From an uncultured Comamonadaceae bacterium (GTDB lineage Bacteria; Pseudomonadota; Gammaproteobacteria; Burkholderiales; Burkholderiaceae): DNA of 7,883 bases. Shown one piece after another: positions 1-6,005 of the stretch (position 1 is its first letter; each line of letters starts with the position of its first letter). The stretch covers positions 1-7,883 of the forward strand of contig CAMLQP010000133.1 of assembly GCA_946482115.1 (NCBI GenBank), read 5' to 3'. A program made the position numbers and the translations under genes. A model generated the notes under the pieces. The model saw only the letters and a program-made list of their open reading frames with translations, was not told where the DNA came from and did no database searches.

Positions 1-960
1 GAGGTGCTGGACTACAGCGCGCTGGCGCTCACGCTGGGCGCGCGCGTGCGCGAGCTGCCGGTGCCCGGGGCCGGTCTGCCCGGCGTCTTCTACCTGCGCA
101 CGCTCGCCGACCTGGACCGCATCAAGACCCATGCCGCTGCCAGTGCTGGCCGGCGCGTGGTGATGGTGGGCGGTGGCTACATCGGCCTGGAAACCGCCGC
201 CGGTCTGCGCCAGCTCGGTCTGTCCGTGACCCTGCTCGAAGCCATGCCGCGCTTGCTGCAGCGCGTGACCAGCGCCGAGGTCTCGGCCTTCTACCAGCGC
301 GTGCACACCGAAGAGGGCGTGGACATCCGCTGCGGCAAAAGCGTGCAACGCATGCTCGGCGACACCGCGGTCACGGCGGTGCAGTGCGAAGACGGCGAGA
401 GCTTCCCGGCGGACCTGGTGATCGTCGGCATCGGCGTGCAGCCCAACGTGGAGCTGGCCACGGCTGCGGGGCTGGACGTTGGCAACGGCATCCGCGTCAA
501 CGCCTTCGCGCAGACCAGCGACCCGCTCATCGTTGCGGCCGGCGATTGCACCGAGTTCTTCAGCGAGGTCCATGGCCGCTCCATGCGGCTGGAGTCGGTG
601 CCGCACGCCATGGCCCAGGCCAGCTGCGCGGCGGCCACGCTGTGCGGCAAGCCGGTGGCCTACCAGGCGCAGCCCTGGTTCTGGTCCGACCAGTACGACC
701 TCAAGCTGCAGATGGCCGGCCTGTCGCAGGGCCACGACCAGGCCGTGGTCCGCGGCGACAGCCGCCATGGCCGCAGCTTTTCCGTGTACTACCTGGCTGG
801 CAGCCGCCTGCTGGCCGTGGACTGCGTCAACCGGCCCAAGGACTTCATGCTCGGCAAAAAGCTGGTCGCCGCCGCCGCCGAGATTCCCGCCGCCGCCCTG
901 GCCGACGAGTCGCAGGACCTCGCCCGCTGGCTCCCCACCCTTCAACCCGCCACACCATGA
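1..960 (+). CDS. FAD-dependent ferredoxin reductase, 5'-truncated by window edge
   Basis: NAD(P)H-dependent flavoprotein that passes electrons to a small [2Fe-2S] ferredoxin serving a monooxygenase or dioxygenase (putidaredoxin/rhodocoxin reductase family, cytoplasmic). The frame is open from base 1, so the GTG at base 4 is internal: the first visible residues (DYSALALTLGARVRELPVPG) match the end of the first FAD domain, and about 85-90 residues including the N-terminal GxGxxG are outside. Visible in order: the NAD-binding Rossmann motif VVMVGGGYIGLE (glycines at bases 169-186), the second FAD motif with Gly-Asp (AAGDC, bases 535-549), and the C-terminal domain with WFWSDQYDLKLQMAG typical of this family. 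The stop overlaps the ferredoxin start (ATGA, 957-960), indicating translational coupling. Family assignment is firm; the oxygenase partner is not visible. Confidence 0.93.
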   Translation, partial: EVLDYSALALTLGARVRELPVPGAGLPGVFYLRTLADLDRIKTHAAASAGRRVVMVGGGYIGLETAAGLRQLGLSVTLLEAMPRLLQRVTSAEVSAFYQRVHTEEGVDIRCGKSVQRMLGDTAVTAVQCEDGESFPADLVIVGIGVQPNVELATAAGLDVGNGIRVNAFAQTSDPLIVAAGDCTEFFSEVHGRSMRLESVPHAMAQASCAAATLCGKPVAYQAQPWFWSDQYDLKLQMAGLSQGHDQAVVRGDSRHGRSFSVYYLAGSRLLAVDCVNRPKDFMLGKKLVAAAAEIPAAALADESQDLARWLPTLQPATP

Positions 961-1277
961 TCACCATCACCTTCATCGACCACCTGCAACAGGCCACCAC
1001 CGTGCAGGCCGCGCCCGGCACCTCGCTCATGCAGGCGGCCGTGGACAACCACATCGCCGGCATCGTGGGCGAGTGCGGGGGCTTCTGCTCCTGCGCCACC
1101 TGCGTCTGCCATGTGGACCCCAGCTGGGTCGGCAAGCTGCCGGCACCGGAAGCCATGGAAAGCGCGATGCTGGAATCGGCCGCTGCCGACAACCCGGCCA
1201 GCCGCTTGTGTTGTCAAATCGCGTTGAATGCGGATCTGGACGGTCTCACGGTGCACCTGCCCGAGAGCCAGTTCTGA
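957..1277 (+). CDS. [2Fe-2S] plant/adrenodoxin-type ferredoxin
   Basis: 106-residue one-electron carrier that shuttles electrons from the overlapping ferredoxin reductase to a terminal oxygenase, probably a P450 or Rieske-type enzyme. Cluster ligands follow C-x5-C-x2-C then a distant Cys: Cys40, Cys46 and Cys49 in GECGGFCSCATC, and Cys86 in SRLCCQI, as in the adrenodoxin/putidaredoxin group. Length is normal for the group. The ATG at 957 overlaps the upstream stop, so no other start is sensible. Odd points: three extra cysteines lie inside or beside the cluster motif (Cys44, Cys51, Cys85). A hairpin follows 11 bases after the stop. Function as a ferredoxin is secure; its electron acceptor is inferred only from the family. 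Confidence 0.95.
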   Translation: MITITFIDHLQQATTVQAAPGTSLMQAAVDNHIAGIVGECGGFCSCATCVCHVDPSWVGKLPAPEAMESAMLESAAADNPASRLCCQIALNADLDGLTVHLPESQF

Positions 1278-1288
1278 GGCCGCGGCCA

Positions 1289-1319
1289 ACGCCACCGGGC
1301 CTCGCCGGTCCGGTGGCGT
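1289..1319 (+). terminator. hairpin after the ferredoxin gene
   Basis: Perfect 10-bp inverted repeat, ACGCCACCGG (1289-1298) with CCGGTGGCGT (1310-1319), 11-base loop. It starts 11 bases after the ferredoxin stop and ends 21 bases before the LuxR-type gene. No T-run follows, so it may be a weak or Rho-assisted terminator, or an mRNA-stabilising stem between the two genes. Confidence 0.55.
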
Positions 1320-1340
1320 CATGAACACGGAGCACACGGG

Positions 1341-2045
1341 GTGAACACCCAGTCGGATGTCTCGGACGATTTCAAACGGGCGCTGTTCGCCCTGGTTCAC
1401 CGGCTGATGCCGGTGGACGGCATCCGTTTTTTCATCTACGTGCCCTGGGTACAGCTGCAGCAGGACAGCGCCTCGCACGCACAGCTGGACACCATGCTGC
1501 GCCAGTATTCGGAGACCTGGTGGGCGCAGGACCCGATGCACCCCTCGCGCTATGAAGATCAGGACACGGCGGTGGTGTCCAACTCGATGCTGATGTCGGA
1601 TGCCGAATGGCGCCAGAGCGGCATCTACACCGGCTTCTACCAGCCCAACGGCTACTTCCACAACTGCGACGTGTTCCTGCGGCAGCAGGGCCGCATCGTT
1701 GCGGTGCTGTCGCTGGTGCGGCGCGACGCCGCGCAGCCCTTCACCGAGGCCGAGGTGGCGGAGCTCAACAAGGTCCAGCCCTTCGTGGAGTTCAGCCTGG
1801 GCGCCATCCACGTGGCCAGCCGCGTCATCAGCCGCACCAGCCTCTCGGCGCGCTTCCACCTGACGGCGCGTGAGCTGGACGTGGTGGAGATTGCGGTCAC
1901 CGGCATCAGCAACAAGGCGCTGTGCCGGCACCTGGGCATCTCGCTGCCCACGCTGCGCAGCCATGTGCAGAACATCTATACCAAGGTGGGTGTGCGCTCC
2001 AGCTCGGAGCTGATCGCGAAGCTCGCGCCCATCCGGTTCAGTTGA
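1341..2045 (+). CDS. LuxR-type helix-turn-helix transcriptional regulator
   Basis: 234-residue DNA-binding regulator. The C-terminal LuxR/GerE domain is clear at residues 174-229: LTARELDVVEIAVTGISNKALCRHLGIS, then the recognition helix region TLRSHVQNIYTKVGV. The N-terminal ~165 residues form a mixed alpha/beta sensor-like region (VDGIRFFIYVPW, GRIVAVLSLVRR) that I cannot assign to a ligand; no phospho-acceptor receiver domain is apparent and there is no luxI-like gene in the window. The GTG start at 1341 is preceded by GGAG (1329-1332) with 8-base spacing; the ATG at 1321 is in another frame and stops after seven codons. It lies 63 bases after the ferredoxin gene, same strand, so it may be co-transcribed with it by readthrough or have its own promoter. 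It probably controls the upstream oxygenase/electron-transfer genes or the neighbouring aldehyde operon; that role is inference. Confidence 0.88.
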   Translation: MNTQSDVSDDFKRALFALVHRLMPVDGIRFFIYVPWVQLQQDSASHAQLDTMLRQYSETWWAQDPMHPSRYEDQDTAVVSNSMLMSDAEWRQSGIYTGFYQPNGYFHNCDVFLRQQGRIVAVLSLVRRDAAQPFTEAEVAELNKVQPFVEFSLGAIHVASRVISRTSLSARFHLTARELDVVEIAVTGISNKALCRHLGISLPTLRSHVQNIYTKVGVRSSSELIAKLAPIRFS

Positions 2046-2051
2046 ATCCGG
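2033..2051. terminator. possible weak bidirectional hairpin between convergent genes
   Basis: CCGGTTCA (2033-2040) can pair with TGAA-T-CCGG (2043-2051) with one bulged T (2047) and a very tight turn. It overlaps the stop of the LuxR-type gene; only 10 bases separate that stop from the stop of the convergent nitroreductase gene. There is no T-run, so this is only a candidate. Confidence 0.3.
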
Positions 2052-2055
2052 GGCC

Positions 2056-2691
2056 TCAGACGAAGGACAGCACCTCGCCCACCGGCCGGCGTGGCTTGCG
2101 CGGCCAGTTGCCCGGCGCGGGCCGGCCGATGGCCACCAGCATCACCGGCAGCTCGGTCGGCACCAGGCCGAATTCGGCGCTGACGGCCGCAGCGTCGAAG
2201 CCGCCCATCGGAGCGCTGGCCAGGCCCAAAGCCTGGGCCGCCGTCATCAGGTTCATGGCCGCCAGCGAGGCCGAGCGGATGGCCTCGTCGCGCTGCTTCG
2301 CCGGCCGGTCGTGCATGCCGCGGTGGGTGTCACTGGCCCAGGCCTCCAGGTCCTCCGGCCCCATGTGGCCGGCGTCGACCAGGGGCTGCAGGTTGGCGCG
2401 GATGCGTTCGTGGCCGTTGAGCGTGCCGATCACGATCACGGTCACCGCCGCGTCCTTCACCTGGTGCTGGCCATAGGCCAGATCGCACAGCTTCTGCCGC
2501 CCCTCGCGCGAGCGGACCGCGATGAAGCGCCAGTTCTGCAGGTGGTAGGCGCTGGGCGCCTCGCAGGCGTAGCCGATGAGGTCGGCGACCAGGTCGTCGT
2601 CGATCTCGAACGCCGGGTTGAAGTGGCTGGTCGAGACGCGTGCGCGGATCAGTTCCAGCGCCTGGGGGCAGGTGTTGAGTTGCAGGGACAT
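2056..2691 (-). CDS. nitroreductase-family FMN flavoprotein
   Basis: 211-residue NAD(P)H:flavin-type oxidoreductase fold; members reduce nitro groups, quinones, flavins or enones, so the substrate is open. Visible: N-terminal phosphate-binding region RVSTSHF (residues 18-24), the FMN segment APSAYHLQNWRFIAV (45-59), the helix SASLAAMNLMTAAQALGLASAP (140-161) and the C-terminal VMLVAIGRP (183-191). The usual R-R-S-x-R is reduced to Arg18 and Ser20, with Val19 and Ser22 where arginines are common. I chose the ATG at 2691 because it lies 7 bases after the cytochrome b561 stop; the longer open frame to 2742 overlaps that gene and adds unconserved-looking residues. No good ribosome-binding site is seen, consistent with translational coupling. 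It is the last gene of the minus-strand operon and convergent with the LuxR-type gene. Confidence 0.87.
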   Translation of the reverse strand: MSLQLNTCPQALELIRARVSTSHFNPAFEIDDDLVADLIGYACEAPSAYHLQNWRFIAVRSREGRQKLCDLAYGQHQVKDAAVTVIVIGTLNGHERIRANLQPLVDAGHMGPEDLEAWASDTHRGMHDRPAKQRDEAIRSASLAAMNLMTAAQALGLASAPMGGFDAAAVSAEFGLVPTELPVMLVAIGRPAPGNWPRKPRRPVGEVLSFV

Positions 2692-2698
2692 GGGGCGC

Positions 2699-3244
2699 TC
2701 AGAGCATGCGGTGGAGGACATCGTTGTCGGGGTTCTTGTCAAAGAAGCGGTGCTTGATCACACCGGCCAGGTGCAGCACGACCACCGCGAGCAGGGTGTA
2801 GGCCAGGATGCCGTGCAGCCAGTCGGCGGCTTCGTACACGGCCTCGTTCTTCGGGAACAGCTCGGGCACGTGGATGCCGAAGAAGGTGACGCCGTCGCTG
2901 TATTCGAAGGTGCTCGACAAGGTGTAGCCGGTGATCGGCAGCATCACGATGAGGAAGTAGATGGCCCAGTGGGCGAAGTGCGCGAGCTTGCGGTCGAAGG
3001 CCGGCAGGCCCGCCGGCAGCTCCGGTGGCACGTAGCGCAGCCTGTTGGTCAGGCGGATGAAGATGAACAGGAAGGCCAGCAGACCGAAAGACTTGTGCCA
3101 CCAGTAGAGCTGGCTGGCCAGTGGCTCGCGCGCCTCGTCGTAGGGCGTCATGAACCAGCCGCCGAAGATCTGGCCCAGGATGAGGAGGGCCATCAGCCAG
3201 TGCAGCACGCGCATGCTGGCCGGGTACTTGTCTTGGTGCTTCAT
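2699..3244 (-). CDS. cytochrome b561-family diheme membrane protein
   Basis: 181-residue inner-membrane b-type cytochrome of the bacterial CybB/b561 type, which moves electrons between quinol and another acceptor within the membrane. Four hydrophobic segments are visible: about residues 13-32, 52-66, 88-109 and 145-163. Likely heme-ligand histidines are His15 (RVLHWLM), His50 (YWWHKSFG), His144 (DWLHGILAY) and His158 (VVVLHLAGVIKHRF), one near each membrane helix as expected for two b hemes; His89 and His92 lie at the start of helix 3. Length matches the family. The ATG at 3244 has GGAG (3253-3256 on the plus strand as CTCC) with 8-base spacing. It sits 46 bases after the aldehyde dehydrogenase and 7 bases before the nitroreductase, so the three form a probable operon. 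Its electron partners are unknown. Confidence 0.92.
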   Translation of the reverse strand: MKHQDKYPASMRVLHWLMALLILGQIFGGWFMTPYDEAREPLASQLYWWHKSFGLLAFLFIFIRLTNRLRYVPPELPAGLPAFDRKLAHFAHWAIYFLIVMLPITGYTLSSTFEYSDGVTFFGIHVPELFPKNEAVYEAADWLHGILAYTLLAVVVLHLAGVIKHRFFDKNPDNDVLHRML

Positions 3245-3290
3245 GTCGGGTTCTCCAGTGAAGGTCGGGGTGGAAAGGGGGAGGGCGGCT

Positions 3291-4742
3291 TCAGGGCAGC
3301 AGCACGGTGATGACTTTTTCTTCGGTGTAGGCCAGCGCGCCGGGCAGGCCGCCTTCGCGGCCGATCCCGCTGGTCTTCAGGCCGCCCCAAGGCAGGTTGG
3401 CGTCCAGCGGGCTCCAGCAGTTCACCCCGACCGCGCCCACACGCATGGCTCCGGCGACCTTGTGTGCGCGTTCCAGGCTGCCGGTCCACACCGTGGCCGC
3501 CAGGCCGTAGGCCGAGTCGTTGGCCAGGGCAATGGCTTCTTCGTCGGTCTCGAACTCGATGACCGTGCCCACCGGGCCGAAGATCTCTTCGCGCGCAATG
3601 CTCATGCGGTTGTTCGCACCACCGAAGATGGTGGGCCGCACGAACCAGCCCTTGGTGGTGTTCGACACGCCGCCGGCCAGCAGCTGGGCGCCTTCTTCCA
3701 GGCCCTGGCGGATGTAGCGGTTCACCCGCTCGTACTGGGCCTTCTTGGCCACTGGCCCCATCTGCACACCCTCCTGCGAAGGGTCGCCCACGCTGACCGA
3801 CTTCGCCGCCTGCGCCAGCGCGGCCGAGAACCTGCCGGCGATGCCTTTCTGCACCAGGATGCGCGAGCCCGCGGCGCAGACCTGGCCCTGGTTGATGAAC
3901 AGCCCCATCGCGCAGCCGCGCACCGCATCATCGAAGCGCGCGTCGTCGAACACGATCTGCGGGCTCTTGCCGCCCAGCTCCAGCGTCACCCGCTTGAACA
4001 GCGGTGCGGCGATGCGCTGAATGGCGGCACCCGCCTCGGGGCTGCCGGTGAAGCTGATCTTGGCCACCTTCGGGTGTTCGCACAGGGCGCGGCCCACCAC
4101 CTCGCCCAGGCCCATCACCACGTTGACCACGCCGTCGGGGAAGCCCGCTTCCTGGCACAGCGCAGCCAGGTGCAGGGCCGACTGCGGCGTTTCTTCCGAA
4201 GGCTTGATGACGACGGTGCAGCCCGCGGCCAGCAGCGCCGCCAGCTTCCAGGTGGTGATCATCAGCGGCGCGTTCCAGGGCACGATGGCCGCGACCACGC
4301 CCACCGGCTCACGCACCGTGTAGGAGAGCGTGCGCACGCCCATGTAGCCGCCGGTAGGGATGGTGCGGCCCTCCAGCTGGTTGGCCCAGCCCGCGGCGGC
4401 GCGCAGGTGAGACACCGCGTTGGGCACGTCCATCATGCGCGGCTCCATGCGCGAGCGGCCGATGGCCCGGGCATCCATGTCGGCCAGGATCTCCAGGTCG
4501 CGCTCGACCAGGGCCGCCAGGTTGTTCAGCAGCGCCGCGCGGTGGCCGCCGTTGAGCTTGCTCCAGGCGCCGCCGTACAGCTGCGCGTGGGCGGCAGAGA
4601 CGGCGCGGTCCACGTCCTGCGCGGTGCCGCTGGCGGCGGTGGCGTAGACCTGTTCGTCCACGGGGTTGATCAGGTCCAGGCGGCCGTCGTCCGACGAGTC
4701 GGTGAGCGCGCCTTCGATGAAGTGCTTGAGGTGCTGGGTCAT
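3291..4742 (-). CDS. NAD(P)+-dependent aldehyde dehydrogenase
   Basis: 483-residue soluble aldehyde dehydrogenase that oxidises an aldehyde to the acid with NAD(P)+. Family landmarks: VPWNAPL with oxyanion Asn157, cofactor lysine Lys180 in VIKPSEETP, the Rossmann loop FTGSPEAG (about 231-238), general base Glu255 in LELGGKSP, catalytic Cys289 in NQGQVCAAGSR, and Glu386 in EEIFGPV. All catalytic residues are present and length is normal. I chose the ATG at 4742 (MTQHLKHFIEG), with a weak GAG 8 bases upstream; the in-frame ATG at 4805 would add 21 basic, proline-rich residues and would run into a conserved regulatory element. The general look is of the betaine-aldehyde/phenylacetaldehyde (FeaB-like) branch, but substrate cannot be fixed. 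It heads a minus-strand operon and is divergent from the AraC-type gene, a layout like that of feaB and feaR in E. coli. Confidence 0.95.
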   Translation of the reverse strand: MTQHLKHFIEGALTDSSDDGRLDLINPVDEQVYATAASGTAQDVDRAVSAAHAQLYGGAWSKLNGGHRAALLNNLAALVERDLEILADMDARAIGRSRMEPRMMDVPNAVSHLRAAAGWANQLEGRTIPTGGYMGVRTLSYTVREPVGVVAAIVPWNAPLMITTWKLAALLAAGCTVVIKPSEETPQSALHLAALCQEAGFPDGVVNVVMGLGEVVGRALCEHPKVAKISFTGSPEAGAAIQRIAAPLFKRVTLELGGKSPQIVFDDARFDDAVRGCAMGLFINQGQVCAAGSRILVQKGIAGRFSAALAQAAKSVSVGDPSQEGVQMGPVAKKAQYERVNRYIRQGLEEGAQLLAGGVSNTTKGWFVRPTIFGGANNRMSIAREEIFGPVGTVIEFETDEEAIALANDSAYGLAATVWTGSLERAHKVAGAMRVGAVGVNCWSPLDANLPWGGLKTSGIGREGGLPGALAYTEEKVITVLLP

Positions 4743-4747
4743 GTTGA

Positions 4748-4782
4748 ACACTCGGGTGGGTGGCTGAAGTCGACGCGAGTGT
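4748..4782 (-). repeat. inverted repeat in the aldehyde dehydrogenase leader
   Basis: ACACTCG (4748-4754) and CGAGTGT (4776-4782) form a 7-bp inverted repeat with a 21-base gap; each arm lies beside a GGGTGGG tract (4754-4760 and 4783-4789), which also makes these parts near-direct repeats. The proximal arm covers the weak GAG ribosome-binding site of the aldehyde dehydrogenase, so folding in the mRNA could limit its translation. Could be chance in GC-rich DNA. Confidence 0.35.
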
Positions 4783-4804
4783 GGGTGGGGCCTCGGGCGC
4801 TTCA

Positions 4805-4822
4805 TTAGCCCAAATCAGCAAG
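4805..4822 (-). promoter_or_regulatory. conserved 18-base element A upstream of the aldehyde dehydrogenase
   Basis: Read on the minus strand this is CTTGCTGATTTGGGCTAA. It matches CTTGCCGATTCGGGCTAA upstream of the aminotransferase (6006-6023) at 16 of 18 positions, in the same orientation relative to the downstream gene. It ends 62 bases before the aldehyde dehydrogenase start. A shared operator or promoter core is the simplest explanation; the AraC-type protein encoded next door is the first candidate to bind it, though this is inference. Confidence 0.6.
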
Positions 4823-4833
4823 TTGTCACGCCC

Positions 4834-4858
4834 GGTGCCCGCATCTGCGGGTTAGCAC
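4834..4858 (-). promoter_or_regulatory. conserved element B with central palindrome
   Basis: On the minus strand the element reads GTGCTAACCC, 8 bases, GGGCACC. The aminotransferase upstream region has GGGCTAACCC, 9 bases, GGGCACC at 6017-6042, so both flanks are nearly identical while the centre differs. Inside lies a perfect hairpin, CCCGCA (4838-4843) and TGCGGG (4846-4851). It is 11 bases from element A, between A and the sigma-54-like promoter of the AraC gene, where a bound regulator could act on both divergent genes. Confidence 0.5.
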
Positions 4859-4882
4859 GGGTACCGGCTCGCCGGTGGGCAG

Positions 4883-4898
4883 AGGCACACTTCTTGCG
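4883..4898 (+). promoter_or_regulatory. sigma-54 (RpoN)-like -24/-12 promoter for the AraC-type gene
   Basis: AGGCAC-ACTTC-TTGCG: the -24 GG (4884-4885) and the -12 GC (4896-4897) are separated by exactly 10 bases as required, and GGCAC and TTGC match the family consensus TGGCAC-N5-TTGC at 9 of 10 defined positions. Predicted transcription start is near 4909, giving a leader of about 57 bases before the ATG at 4966. It would need an enhancer-binding activator, none of which is encoded in the window. Confidence 0.45.
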
Positions 4899-4965
4899 GC
4901 ACCAGGGATCACGACGTCACGGGCCGCCAGATGCCCACATTCGGACCACGTTGACCAGAGGTCTC

Positions 4966-5943
4966 ATGAACACCCGAACAGATCGCTTCAACGACGTGCA
5001 CCTGCACGCCACATCGGTGCACGGCTGGGGCCAGACCTACAGCCAGATCTCGGCCGGCGCCGCGCAGTGCGCGCTGTCGCAGTTCTCCACCGCCCGCATC
5101 CACGCCTTCCGCGAACACATCAACCAGCGCGTGGTGCAGCACGGCGAGGCGCCGCGCGGCCAGATCTGCTTCGCGGTGCCGCTGGCCGTGCCCGGCGCGG
5201 CGCGGGTGCAGGGCCGGGCGGCGGACGACAAGTGCATCTTCGTGCTGCAGGGTGGCGACGAGTTCATGTTCCACATGCCCATGCACATGGACATGCTGTC
5301 CATCACCTTCGAGCGCGAGGCCTTCGAACGCATGATGTCGGGCGCCCCCTGGCCCACCGGCATCGACACGCTGCTCAAGCAGCCGGTGGTGCAGGTGCCC
5401 GGCCACCGCCTCGCGGAAAGCCGCAAGCGCCTGCTGGCCCTGTTCAACGCGGTGATCGCGGTCCCCGACCAGGTGTCCACGCCCGAGGCGGAGCAGCAGG
5501 TGGAGCAGGCCATGCTGGGCGAGCTCATGCGCCTGATCTCCGACCCGGCCTGCGACCGCACGCAGCGCCACGGCAGCTCCTCGCGCAGCTTCATCGTGGA
5601 GAAGTGCCACCGCATGACCCTGGCGGACGCGGCCAATGCACCCAGTGTGGTGGATCTGTGCCAGCGGCTGAAGATCAGCCGCCGCACGGTGCAGAACAGC
5701 TTCCAGAGCGTGACCGAGACCAACCCGGTGAACTACATCCGCAGCGTGCGCCTCAACGGCGTGCGGCGCGAACTCATGTCCACCACGCCCCAGCAGCTGT
5801 CGATCGGTGACGCTGCGGCCAAGTGGGGCTTCTTCCACCTGAGCCACTTCGCGTCGGAGTACCAGGAGCTGTTCCTGGAGCTGCCTTCGCAGACCCAGCG
5901 TGCGGTCAGCGCGCCACCCGTGCGGGTCGCTGCCGCGGCCTGA
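4966..5943 (+). CDS. AraC-family transcriptional activator (EutR/FeaR-like)
   Basis: 325-residue regulator with an N-terminal sensing domain and a C-terminal AraC double helix-turn-helix at about 225-311: first HTH VVDLCQRLKISRRTVQNSFQ, second HTH from IGDAAAKWGFFHLSHFASEYQELF followed by LELPSQT, the usual AraC signature. The N-terminal part (GWGQTYSQISAGAAQCALSQ, then REHINQRVVQHG) resembles regulators of amine and ethanolamine use, such as EutR. The ATG at 4966 follows GAGG (4958-4961) with a short 4-base spacing; an in-frame TTG at 4894 overlaps the -12 promoter element and is unlikely. It is divergent from the aldehyde dehydrogenase and 200 bases ahead of the aminotransferase, and both of those genes carry the same upstream elements, so it is the likely local activator. 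The ligand is unknown. Confidence 0.92.
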   Translation: MNTRTDRFNDVHLHATSVHGWGQTYSQISAGAAQCALSQFSTARIHAFREHINQRVVQHGEAPRGQICFAVPLAVPGAARVQGRAADDKCIFVLQGGDEFMFHMPMHMDMLSITFEREAFERMMSGAPWPTGIDTLLKQPVVQVPGHRLAESRKRLLALFNAVIAVPDQVSTPEAEQQVEQAMLGELMRLISDPACDRTQRHGSSSRSFIVEKCHRMTLADAANAPSVVDLCQRLKISRRTVQNSFQSVTETNPVNYIRSVRLNGVRRELMSTTPQQLSIGDAAAKWGFFHLSHFASEYQELFLELPSQTQRAVSAPPVRVAAAA

Positions 5944-5949
5944 GACTTG

Positions 5950-5967
5950 CCAGCGCCTTTGCGCTGG
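5950..5967 (+). terminator. hairpin terminator of the AraC-type gene
   Basis: Perfect 7-bp stem CCAGCGC (5950-5956) and GCGCTGG (5961-5967) with a CTTT loop, starting 6 bases after the stop codon. Only TTC follows, so it is a compact stem without a real T-run. Confidence 0.6.
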
Positions 5968-6005
5968 TTCACCCTGATCGATCACCCGAAGGCGGGCCGC
6001 CAACG

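Noticed and set aside
1321..1344. Seven-codon open frame (ATG at 1321) ahead of the LuxR-type gene as a leader peptide
   Set aside because: It has no ribosome-binding site of its own beyond the hairpin and its sequence shows no regulatory codon run; likely chance.
4743..4805. N-terminal extension of the aldehyde dehydrogenase from the ATG at 4805
   Set aside because: The 21 extra residues are basic and proline-rich and unlike the family, and the start would lie on the conserved regulatory element A.
3150..4808. 552-codon open frame on the plus strand
   Set aside because: It lies antisense to the cytochrome b561 and aldehyde dehydrogenase genes, whose motifs and catalytic residues are intact. 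Its product is low-complexity, rich in His, Arg, Ala and Gly, as expected from the reverse frame of GC-rich codons.
4818..4835. TTGC in element A as a -12 box for a minus-strand sigma-54 promoter
   Set aside because: The nearest upstream GG is 11 or more bases away rather than 10, so the strict spacing fails; the same holds at 6006.
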